Assembly (NCBI GenBank): GCA_021793535.1
Contig: JAJYSO010000157.1
Coordinates: 1 to 5,234 of the forward strand
DNA: 5,234 nucleotides
Direction of reading: 5' to 3'
Origin: Bacteroidota bacterium
Lineage (GTDB): Bacteria > Bacteroidota > Bacteroidia > Flavobacteriales > Flavobacteriaceae
In this document: piece after piece, positions 1 through 5,234 of the stretch
How the letters are laid out: every line of letters starts with the position of its first letter
Numbering within the stretch: the first letter of the stretch is position 1
Translations under genes and position numbers: made by a program
The notes under the pieces: generated by a model
Database searches by the model: none
What the model was told of the DNA's origin: nothing
The model's input: the letters and a program-made list of their open reading frames with translations, nothing else

Positions 1-153
1 CCGATCTTCAAAGAATTTGAACGGGATTATTTGGATTTCTTGGAAGCTACTCATCGCGACACTTTAGACACACTAAAAAGCGGAAAGTTGACCGATGAAG
101 CATTAGAAGTATTGCAAAATGCGGCTAAAGAAATCTCAGCGAAGTACAATTAA
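1..153 (+). CDS. atpA: F1 ATP synthase alpha subunit, C-terminal end (partial)
   Basis: The window opens in frame inside a gene whose last 50 codons end at a TAA stop. The peptide starts PIFKEFERDYLDFL and ends AAKEISAKYN. This is the all-helical C-terminal end of the ATP synthase alpha subunit, which together with beta forms the alpha3-beta3 head of F1 at the inner face of the cytoplasmic membrane. The nucleotide-binding P-loop and catalytic-interface residues lie upstream, outside the window, so the assignment rests on this tail and on the neighbour. atpG follows 37 bases later on the same strand, and atpA-atpG is the conserved order in bacterial atp operons. Nothing looks broken; the gene is cut only by the window edge. 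Confidence 0.9.
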   Translation, partial: PIFKEFERDYLDFLEATHRDTLDTLKSGKLTDEALEVLQNAAKEISAKYN

Positions 154-190
154 AAAGGTGACCTATTAATTTTTAAGACCACTTGTTCTC

Positions 191-1057
191 ATGGCAAATT
201 TAAAAGAGCTGCGCAGCCGGATTAGTTCTGTATCTTCCACGATGCAGATCACCAATGCAATGAAGATGGTTTCTGCAGCAAAATTGAGCAAGGCACAAGA
301 GGCTATTACGGCCACACGGCCTTATGCAGATAAACTAGGTGAGCTCCTGCAAAACCTCAGCTCTTCCAGTGAAGGCGCCAGCAGCCCCTATGCAGAGAAG
401 AGGACCGTAAAAAACATCTTACTGATTGCCATTTCTTCCAATCGAGGATTGGCCGGTGCTTTTAACTCCAACATTGTCAAGCGGGTCAACACTTTGACTC
501 AGGAAGATTTCCGAGGTCAAAACGTGAAAGTACTCGCCTTGGGAAAAAAAGCCGGAGATGTCCTCCGACACCATCAAGACATTGTGGAAACCAACACGCA
601 GGTTTTTGACAAATTACATTTTAACGATGCTGCAGCCGTAGCTGAAAAAGTAATGGACGCATTTGTGGCGGGAACCTACGACCAAGTCATTTTGGTGTAC
701 AACCGGTTTATCAACGCAGCCACACAACAAGTAATGGCAGAACCTTTCTTGCCTTTGCAAGCCAAACCAGAACAGTCCACGGAGCCTCAACAAGAGATCG
801 ATTATATTTTTAGCCCGGACAAAGACTATATCATTCAGGAATTAATTCCAAAATCTTTAAAGATACAGCTCTTTAAAGCACTTCGAGACTCTGTCGCAGC
901 CGAACATGGGGCGCGAATGACGGCCATGCACAAAGCCACAGACAATGCTACCGAGCTCAAAGCAGAACTCACCTTGCATTACAACAAGGCTCGTCAAGCT
1001 GCAATTACCAATGAAATATTAGAAATTGTAGGAGGAGCCGAGGCACTGAACAATTAA
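191..1057 (+). CDS. atpG: F1 ATP synthase gamma subunit
   Basis: This encodes the central rotary shaft of F1Fo ATP synthase, which couples proton (or sodium) flow through the c-ring to conformational change in the alpha3-beta3 head. The 288-residue product has the usual family length. The N-terminal helix carries MQITNAMKMVSAAKL (residues 18-32), the conserved gamma segment that enters the head. SSNRGLAGAFN (82-92) matches the conserved start of the central Rossmann-like domain. The C-terminal helix ends in ITNEILEIVGGAEA (272-285), which fits the gamma signature I-T-x-E-x2-[DE]-x3-G-A-x-[SAKR]. The ATG at 191 places MANLKELR at the expected N terminus. No Shine-Dalgarno sequence lies close to it, as is usual in Bacteroidota. 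The gene is 37 bases after atpA, presumably co-transcribed with it, and is followed by a terminator instead of atpD, so it appears to be the last gene of its operon. Confidence 0.98.
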   Translation: MANLKELRSRISSVSSTMQITNAMKMVSAAKLSKAQEAITATRPYADKLGELLQNLSSSSEGASSPYAEKRTVKNILLIAISSNRGLAGAFNSNIVKRVNTLTQEDFRGQNVKVLALGKKAGDVLRHHQDIVETNTQVFDKLHFNDAAAVAEKVMDAFVAGTYDQVILVYNRFINAATQQVMAEPFLPLQAKPEQSTEPQQEIDYIFSPDKDYIIQELIPKSLKIQLFKALRDSVAAEHGARMTAMHKATDNATELKAELTLHYNKARQAAITNEILEIVGGAEALNN

Positions 1058-1083
1058 GGCCCGAACCTTCCATTAGATACCAC

Positions 1084-1115
1084 AACCCTCCCTTATCAAA
1101 AGAGAGGGTTTTTTT
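1084..1115 (+). terminator. Intrinsic terminator after atpG
   Basis: The arms AACCCTC (1084-1090) and GAGGGTT (1104-1110) form a 7-bp stem. After one C/A mismatch three further pairs close it (1092-1094 with 1100-1102), leaving a 5-base loop. The right arm runs into seven consecutive T (1109-1115). This is a standard rho-independent terminator for plus-strand transcription, 26 bases past the atpG stop. The T-run overlaps the stop codon of the converging minus-strand gene (TAA, complement of 1114-1116). Read on the minus strand the hairpin has no T-run after it, so it is a poor terminator in that direction. Confidence 0.85.
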
Positions 1116-2154
1116 AAGCCCTTAGGATCCCTTGTACCGTATCCATCACCCGCTCGGGAGCAATGGTTCGCATCACATCTTGATATCCCGGAACCGTTTT
1201 GTTTCCGAATACGGAAGTTGGCAGCAGGGGAAACTGTTTTAAGTCCGGCAAAAGCTGGTAGGCAGACGGCTGTCCAAAAGGAGCAAATCCGGCATAAGGA
1301 TGGGTAGCCCCCCACAAAGTGACAACAGGTCTCCCAAACATGGCCGCCAAATGCCCGTTTCCACTGTCCATAGAGAGCATTACATCCAGATGAGAAATCA
1401 GCGCCAATTCTTGCTCAAAAGTGAGTTTCCCGGCAATGGAAGTCGCCCTTTCATATCGTTCTTCTAAGGCCTTAAGTTGAGGTTCCTCCTTTGGACCTCC
1501 CCCAAACAAGAGCACCTGATAGCCCTCTGCATTAAAACGAATCAACACTTCCTCCATCAAATCCAGTGGGTAGGCTTTTACAGCGTGTGCCGCAAATGGA
1601 GCCACCCCCACAAGAGGCTTGGACCAATCCACCTTTAAGACATCCTTTATAGCCCCTAAATCTCGAGCGGGTAAAAAAGCGCCCCCCGCCAAATCAACAG
1701 AATAGCCCAACTGCCGAAAAACATCGGCATAGCGCTCCGGTGTACTTAACAAAGGCTTAAAAACTTTATTTTCTGGGCGCGTCAATGCCTTTTTCTGCTT
1801 TCTCCCCTTATCAATATGCGCCGAGGGCACATTAGCAAACCGAAGCAAGGTTCTCCAAATTTTACTACGCAACACATCATGCAGGTCCGCCACTTTCGTA
1901 AAACTTTTCTTACGCAACTGAATCCCCAAACGCAGCACCCCCCAAAGCCCCTTGTACTCCTCTTTCGTATCTACATCTTTTACCTCAACGCCGGGTAACC
2001 CCTCAAAAATAGGTGCAAAAAAAGGCTTGGTCAACACGGTGAGTTTCACCTCCGGATATTGTTTTTTCAAAGCCAACAGAACCGGGACAGCTAATGCACA
2101 ATCTCCCATTGCCGATAACCGAATCACCAGAATATGTTCTTTTGTCCCTGTCAT
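1114..2154 (-). CDS. Family 9 glycosyltransferase (ADP-heptose:LPS heptosyltransferase-like)
   Basis: This is a predicted GT-B fold enzyme of the GT9/heptosyltransferase family, which typically transfers heptose from ADP-heptose onto the LPS inner core at the cytoplasmic face of the inner membrane. With the ATG at 2154 the product has 346 residues, a usual length. Visible features are HILVIRLSAMGD (residues 7-18) with the family's N-terminal RxxxxGD element, LVGVAPFAAHAVKAYP (181-196) corresponding to the GxxPxAxxxxKxW region but with Tyr for Trp, FGGG (217-220), and SMDSGNGHLAAMFGRPVVTLWG (261-282), the nucleotide-sugar binding DxGxxHLAA segment. An in-frame ATG at 2205 would add 17 residues (MNFVCSRNAILPIKIEP) that do not resemble the family, so 2154 is preferred; A-rich leader sequence precedes it. 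The gene converges on atpG and diverges from the family 2 glycosyltransferase. The acceptor and sugar cannot be determined; flavobacterial members may not use heptose. Confidence 0.88.
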   Translation of the reverse strand: MTGTKEHILVIRLSAMGDCALAVPVLLALKKQYPEVKLTVLTKPFFAPIFEGLPGVEVKDVDTKEEYKGLWGVLRLGIQLRKKSFTKVADLHDVLRSKIWRTLLRFANVPSAHIDKGRKQKKALTRPENKVFKPLLSTPERYADVFRQLGYSVDLAGGAFLPARDLGAIKDVLKVDWSKPLVGVAPFAAHAVKAYPLDLMEEVLIRFNAEGYQVLLFGGGPKEEPQLKALEERYERATSIAGKLTFEQELALISHLDVMLSMDSGNGHLAAMFGRPVVTLWGATHPYAGFAPFGQPSAYQLLPDLKQFPLLPTSVFGNKTVPGYQDVMRTIAPERVMDTVQGILRA

Positions 2155-2352
2155 TGGTTCTATTTTTATCGGCAAGATAGCATTTCTAGAGCATACAAAA
2201 TTCACGCAGCCTCGCTATTTCCTGCACTTAACTCTTCTAAGCCTACTCAATTCATTCCCCTTCTCCTTCCCCAAAGTGTGGAGTTTTTCCTCATTTCCAA
2301 AATCTACATATTCTATAAAAAACTGATAATCTATGCTTTATAAGGTAGGCAT

Positions 2353-2360
2353 TAGTATTG
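2353..2360 (+). promoter_or_regulatory. Weak candidate -7 element for the family 2 glycosyltransferase
   Basis: TAGTATTG differs at one position from the Bacteroidota -7 consensus TAnnTTTG and lies 29 bases before the ATG at 2390. No TTG stands at an acceptable distance upstream as a -33 element. The surrounding 2155-2389 region is AT-rich and must hold start signals for both divergent genes, but this is the best plus-strand match I found. On the minus strand only GAATTTTG (complement of 2196-2203) comes close, also with one mismatch and without a -33 partner. Confidence 0.25.
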
Positions 2361-2389
2361 CATAGGGTTTTAATGTAAAGACTATCGCA

Positions 2390-3811
2390 ATGAAGATTCA
2401 GCAATATATCGTGTCATTTTTGTCAGTTGCACAAAAAACACAACCCCATACACAAGCTCCCACTGTTCAAGGGAAAGGCAGTTCGTTTACCACGAAGTCA
2501 CTTATTTTGACCGGGACCTTTTTACTCTTGTTTAGTGCCGTATTTTCCCTTTTCTATTTTAACTCCTATTTCGAAGCCATACAAGATCATCGCTTTGAGC
2601 ACTTTGGAGGGAATACGCTATTGTATCTCGGATACAGCTTGCTCGCCACCAATATTGGATTTTTAATCTATATGTTTGTGCTCTATAAGCGCTACCAACC
2701 AACGGCCATGGTCAGTGACGAAATGCTTCCCAAGACCACCGTGATTGTTCCGGCTTATAACGAAGGAGAGCTCGTCTATAAAACACTTTGCAGTCTGGTA
2801 CAAAGTGATTTCCCCGCCGAAAAGCTTCAAATCATTTCCATTGATGACGGTAGCAAGGATAATACTTGGCAATGGATGCAAAAAGCCAAGGCCGAATTGG
2901 GAGATCGTGTGGTCATCTACCAACAACCCCAAAACAAGGGAAAGCGTCATGCGCTATACCGCGGGTTCCACTTGGCTACTGGAGATGTTTTTATCACCGT
3001 CGATAGTGATTCCATAGTCAAAGAAGACACCTTGAGACAAATGGTCAGTCCTTTTGTCACAAATGAGGATACCGGTGCTGTAGCCGGAAACGTACGGGTG
3101 CTCAACCGCAACAAAGCCTTGATCCCCCGTATGCTCAACGTCAGCTTTGCCTTCAGCTTTGAATTTATCCGTTCTGCACAAAGCGTGTTGGGTTCTGTAT
3201 TCTGTACACCTGGTGCCTTATCTGCTTACCGAAGAGAAGCGGTCATCAAAGCCCTTCCTGAATGGATCAACCAGACCTTCTTGGGAAAAAGTTGTGCCAT
3301 CGGAGAAGATCGGGCCATGACCAACATGATTTTAAAACAAGGATACAAAGTACTCTTTCAACGAAAAGCTTTTGTATATACCAATATTCCGGAGCATTAT
3401 AAAAACTTGCACAAGATGTTTACCCGTTGGGAACGCAGCAATGTTCGAGAAACCATTATGATGAGCCGATTTGCTTTCAGCAACTTTAGAAAAGGACCTA
3501 AAACGGGAACGCGTTTGCTTTTACTCTACTCATGGTCTCGTTTGCTATTGGCTATTCCCCTACTGCTCCTATTTTTAATTTCAGCAGCTTTATATCCTCT
3601 GCTCATTTTAAACTCCATTTTAATTGGTGCATTGGCCTTTTCCAGTATTCAAGCCTTGTTTTATGCCCGAAATCACGATTTTAAAGATTCCTTTTGGGCC
3701 TATCCTTATAGTTTGTTCTATGCCTTTGCACTCTTCTGGATCACGCCTTATGCCATTCTTACCGCTAACAACAGTGGATGGCTTACACGAGAGCTTCCAA
3801 AAAGGAAATAG
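2390..3811 (+). CDS. Membrane-embedded family 2 glycosyltransferase
   Basis: The 473-residue product resembles processive inverting GT2 enzymes of the hyaluronan/chitin synthase and NodC/IcaA type. It has two N-terminal membrane helices (about 37-58 and 76-99), a cytoplasmic GT-A domain (about 115-335) and probably three to four C-terminal membrane helices (about 375-410, 410-426, 437-458). In the GT-A domain I see TTVIVPAYNEGE (116-127), IDDGS (151-155) and NKGKRHAL (182-189) for UDP-sugar binding, VDSDS (204-208) as the metal-binding DxD, CTPGALSAYRR (272-282), GEDRAMT (305-311) with the likely catalytic Asp, and FTRWERS (344-350) at the acceptor-site Q/RxxRW position. The Gln/Arg of that last motif is Met (MFTRW). 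It likely makes or extends a cell-surface polysaccharide; product and sugar are unknown. A non-processive transferase to a lipid carrier is the alternative. The start at 2390 is the only sensible ATG ahead of the first helix and has no Shine-Dalgarno sequence. rfbB follows after 90 bases. Confidence 0.9.
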   Translation: MKIQQYIVSFLSVAQKTQPHTQAPTVQGKGSSFTTKSLILTGTFLLLFSAVFSLFYFNSYFEAIQDHRFEHFGGNTLLYLGYSLLATNIGFLIYMFVLYKRYQPTAMVSDEMLPKTTVIVPAYNEGELVYKTLCSLVQSDFPAEKLQIISIDDGSKDNTWQWMQKAKAELGDRVVIYQQPQNKGKRHALYRGFHLATGDVFITVDSDSIVKEDTLRQMVSPFVTNEDTGAVAGNVRVLNRNKALIPRMLNVSFAFSFEFIRSAQSVLGSVFCTPGALSAYRREAVIKALPEWINQTFLGKSCAIGEDRAMTNMILKQGYKVLFQRKAFVYTNIPEHYKNLHKMFTRWERSNVRETIMMSRFAFSNFRKGPKTGTRLLLLYSWSRLLLAIPLLLLFLISAALYPLLILNSILIGALAFSSIQALFYARNHDFKDSFWAYPYSLFYAFALFWITPYAILTANNSGWLTRELPKRK

Positions 3812-3868
3812 TCCACATAAAAAAGCATTTAATGCCCCTAAGGACACGGAAAGATCTTTAAAACGGGT

Positions 3869-3876
3869 TAAGTTTG
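3869..3876 (+). promoter_or_regulatory. Candidate Bacteroidota -7 promoter element ahead of rfbB
   Basis: TAAGTTTG matches the Bacteroidota primary-sigma -7 consensus TAnnTTTG exactly and lies 25 bases before the rfbB ATG. Transcription starting a few bases downstream would give a leader of roughly 20 bases. No TTG lies 17-23 bases upstream, so the -33 half is missing or degenerate. If active, it would let rfbB be transcribed independently of the glycosyltransferase gene before it. Confidence 0.45.
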
Positions 3877-3901
3877 TAGTCTTAAAAAGATTATTCACCC
3901 C

Positions 3902-4942
3902 ATGAAAACGATCTTCATCACTGGAGGAGCCGGTTTTATCGGTTCCCATGTCGTTCGCCGATTTGTATTGCAGCATCCGGAGTTCCGAATTGTCAATATA
4001 GACAAACTCACCTATGCCGGTAACCTAGCCAATTTAAAAGATATCGAAAATAAAGAAAACTACATCTTTAAAAAGGGAGACATTAACGATACCGTCTTTA
4101 TTCAGAAGCTCTTTGAGAAATACCGTCCGGAAGGCCTTATTCATCTGGCTGCAGAATCCCATGTAGACCGCTCCATCAGCTCTCCGCTTGATTTTGTCAT
4201 GACCAATGTCGTGGGTACCGTCAACTTACTCAATATTGCCAAAGAAAATTCATCCAGCTCCTTTCGTTTTTATCATGTGTCTACAGATGAAGTATATGGA
4301 GAATTAGGAAAAGATGGTTACTTCACCGAAACCACCAAATATGACCCCCACTCCCCTTACTCTGCTTCAAAAGCCAGTTCGGATCACTTTGTCAGGGCAT
4401 ATCATGATACTTACGGACTAGATGTAGTACTTTCCAATTGCTCCAACAATTACGGTGCTCACCAATTTCCTGAAAAGCTCATTCCGCTGGCCATCCACAA
4501 TATCCAAAACAACAAATCCATCCCTATTTATGGAGATGGTGCCAACATTCGAGATTGGTTATGGGTGGAGGACCATGCCCATGCCATCGAGGAAGTCTAC
4601 TTCAAAGGAAAAACACGGGAAACCTATAATATCGGAGGCCACAATGAATGGACCAACTTGGACCTGATGCATTTGCTGTGTAGTCTAATGGACGAAAAGC
4701 TCAATCGTCCCTCCGGGAGTTCAAAAAAGCTAATCACCTTTGTCAAAGACCGTGCAGGGCACGATGTTCGATATGCCATTGATGCCTCTAAAATAGAAAA
4801 AGAGCTCGGCTGGAAACCCAGTCTGCAATTCAAAGAAGGACTCTCCAAAACCATAGATTGGTATTTGGGTAATCCAAAGTGGATGAAAGCCGTCACCAGC
4901 GGAGATTACCAACACTATTACAAAAAGATGTACGAGGAATGA
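3902..4942 (+). CDS. rfbB: dTDP-glucose 4,6-dehydratase
   Basis: RfbB/RmlB converts dTDP-glucose to dTDP-4-keto-6-deoxyglucose with bound NAD+, the committed step to dTDP-L-rhamnose and many other dTDP-deoxysugars in the cytoplasm. The 346-residue length is normal. Visible features are TGGAGFIGS (7-15), the NAD-binding glycine motif of an extended short-chain dehydrogenase; DKLTYAGN (34-41) with the NAD-ribose-binding Asp; HLAAESHVDRS (81-91); STDEVYG (127-133) with the catalytic Thr-Asp-Glu triplet that separates the dehydratases from UDP-galactose epimerases; YSASK (153-157) with catalytic Tyr and Lys; SNNYG (181-185); YGDGANIRDWLWVEDH (210-225); and RAGHDVRYAID (284-294), the substrate-binding stretch. 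All key residues are present, so it should be active. The start ATG at 3902 places the NAD motif at the usual distance. No rfbA, rfbC or rfbD is present in the window. It lies between a polysaccharide-type glycosyltransferase and an ABC exporter. Confidence 0.97.
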   Translation: MKTIFITGGAGFIGSHVVRRFVLQHPEFRIVNIDKLTYAGNLANLKDIENKENYIFKKGDINDTVFIQKLFEKYRPEGLIHLAAESHVDRSISSPLDFVMTNVVGTVNLLNIAKENSSSSFRFYHVSTDEVYGELGKDGYFTETTKYDPHSPYSASKASSDHFVRAYHDTYGLDVVLSNCSNNYGAHQFPEKLIPLAIHNIQNNKSIPIYGDGANIRDWLWVEDHAHAIEEVYFKGKTRETYNIGGHNEWTNLDLMHLLCSLMDEKLNRPSGSSKKLITFVKDRAGHDVRYAIDASKIEKELGWKPSLQFKEGLSKTIDWYLGNPKWMKAVTSGDYQHYYKKMYEE

Positions 4943-4967
4943 TCCCTTTTACCCCTCCATCATTTAT

Positions 4968-5001
4968 TTGAGCATATTTTCCCTTAAAAAAACTATATTT
5001 G
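4968..5001 (+). promoter_or_regulatory. Bacteroidota-type promoter for the ABC exporter gene
   Basis: TTG at 4968-4970 and TATATTTG at 4994-5001 match the Bacteroidota -33 (TTG) and -7 (TAnnTTTG) elements. The 23-base spacer is at the long end of the 17-23 range described for Flavobacterium. The interval is AT-rich. The start codon at 5043 lies 41 bases after the -7 element, giving a leader of about 30-35 bases. It follows the rfbB stop by 25 bases, so the exporter probably starts its own transcript. Confidence 0.65.
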
Positions 5002-5011
5002 CACTTGCAAA
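4998..5011 (+). repeat. Short perfect inverted repeat overlapping the -7 element
   Basis: TTTGCA (4998-5003) and TGCAAA (5006-5011) are perfect inverted arms around a CT spacer. The left arm shares its TTTG with the promoter's -7 element, and the right arm covers the expected transcription start. The two-base gap is too short for an RNA hairpin, so if it has a function it would be as a DNA site for a dimeric protein. Such a short repeat can also arise by chance. Confidence 0.4.
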
Positions 5012-5042
5012 ACAAGCCCATACAACCCTATAGCTTAGAATT

Positions 5043-5234
5043 TTGAATAAATTAAAAAAATTTATTAAGAAGTACTTTTCAAGTTTTGCGTATTTCTACA
5101 GTTACTTACGCAATAAAGTTTTCATTGCCTTTTTTTTAAGCGTCAGTGTCAGCGTGCTGGACAGTATGGGATTGGTCATGTTCTTTCCCCTACTGGAAGC
5201 TATTGATAAAGGAAAAGACGTCAATCCGGATGGG
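5043..5234 (+). CDS. ABC exporter, N-terminal part (partial, MsbA-like)
   Basis: An open frame runs from a TTG at 5043 to the window edge (64 codons). It begins MNKLKKFIKKYFSSFAYFYS if TTG is read as Met, a basic amphipathic stretch, followed by a membrane segment (about residues 25-52) containing SVLDSMGLVMFFPLLEAI. This order, with the L-D-x-x-G-L-x-M-F-x-P-L-L pattern in the first helix, resembles the start of the transmembrane domain of bacteroidotal ABC transporters in which permease and ATPase are fused (roughly 600 residues). Relatives flip lipids or lipid-linked glycans, which would suit the glycan genes beside it. The ATPase domain is outside the window, so family and substrate are provisional. 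TTG is chosen because an in-frame TAG lies at 5031-5033 and the first in-frame ATG would start inside the first membrane helix. Confidence 0.7.
   Translation, partial: MNKLKKFIKKYFSSFAYFYSYLRNKVFIAFFLSVSVSVLDSMGLVMFFPLLEAIDKGKDVNPDG

Noticed and set aside
156..164. AGGTGACCT between atpA and atpG, considered as a Shine-Dalgarno sequence or hairpin
   Set aside because: It lies about 27 bases before the atpG ATG, too far for a ribosome binding site, and a one-base centre cannot form an RNA hairpin.
1073..1315. Minus-strand 80-codon open frame overlapping the terminator and the end of the GT9 gene
   Set aside because: It is a shadow of the family 9 glycosyltransferase frame, its peptide shows no domain character, and it runs through the atpG terminator.
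2155..2205. N-terminal extension of the GT9 gene from the upstream ATG at 2205
   Set aside because: The extra 17 residues do not resemble the family N terminus, which begins just before the HILVIRLSAMGD strand; the ATG at 2154 fits.
1952..2343. Plus-strand open frames (124 and 69 codons) antisense to the GT9 start and in the intergenic region
   Set aside because: They overlap each other and the GT9 coding strand, are rich in Phe, Ser and Ile as expected from AT-rich noncoding DNA, and show no recognisable motif.
3825..3835. Palindrome GCATTTAATGC preceded by an A-run, which on the minus strand would be a small hairpin followed by T6
   Set aside because: The stem is only 4-5 AT-rich pairs with a tiny loop, and no minus-strand gene ends there. 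On the plus strand no T-run follows.
3620..3976. Minus-strand 118-codon open frame crossing the GT2-rfbB boundary
   Set aside because: It is antisense to two well-supported genes and shows no family features.
3902..4942. UDP-glucose 4-epimerase (galE) as an alternative for the dehydratase
   Set aside because: STDEVYG carries the Asp-Glu pair after Thr that is specific to the dehydratases, and the KLTYAGN and RAGHDVRYAID segments are typical of RmlB.

Overview
This window looks like chromosomal DNA of a Bacteroidota bacterium, most likely a flavobacterium. The reasons are the flavobacterial character of the ATP synthase gamma subunit, the lack of Shine-Dalgarno sequences before the starts, two sequences that exactly match the Bacteroidota -7 promoter element TAnnTTTG, and the moderate-to-low GC content. 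The genus-level host cannot be named from the sequence alone.

Layout: positions 1-1115 are the end of an F-type ATP synthase operon. They hold the last 50 codons of atpA, then complete atpG, then a clear intrinsic terminator. Neither atpD nor atpC follows atpG, which fits the split atp gene arrangement known in Bacteroidota. From 1114 leftward-reading DNA begins: a family 9 glycosyltransferase (heptosyltransferase-like) on the minus strand converges on atpG. Across an intergenic region of about 235 bases, a membrane-embedded family 2 glycosyltransferase is read divergently on the plus strand. It is followed by a dTDP-glucose 4,6-dehydratase (rfbB/rmlB). At the right edge is the first 64 codons of an ABC exporter with a TTG start, behind a good Bacteroidota-type promoter.

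Together, 1114-5234 reads as an envelope glycan region. One glycosyltransferase resembles LPS-core enzymes and one resembles processive polysaccharide synthases. RmlB makes the common intermediate for dTDP-deoxysugars, and a membrane ABC exporter could flip a lipid or lipid-linked glycan. That the genes work in one pathway is inferred from proximity: they are on two strands and at least two plus-strand promoters separate them. No tRNA, rRNA, CRISPR array, insertion sequence or phage gene was seen. I found no convincing previously undescribed system. The items most worth a second look are the family 2 glycosyltransferase with its altered QxxRW motif, and the promoter with overlapping inverted repeat ahead of the ABC exporter.
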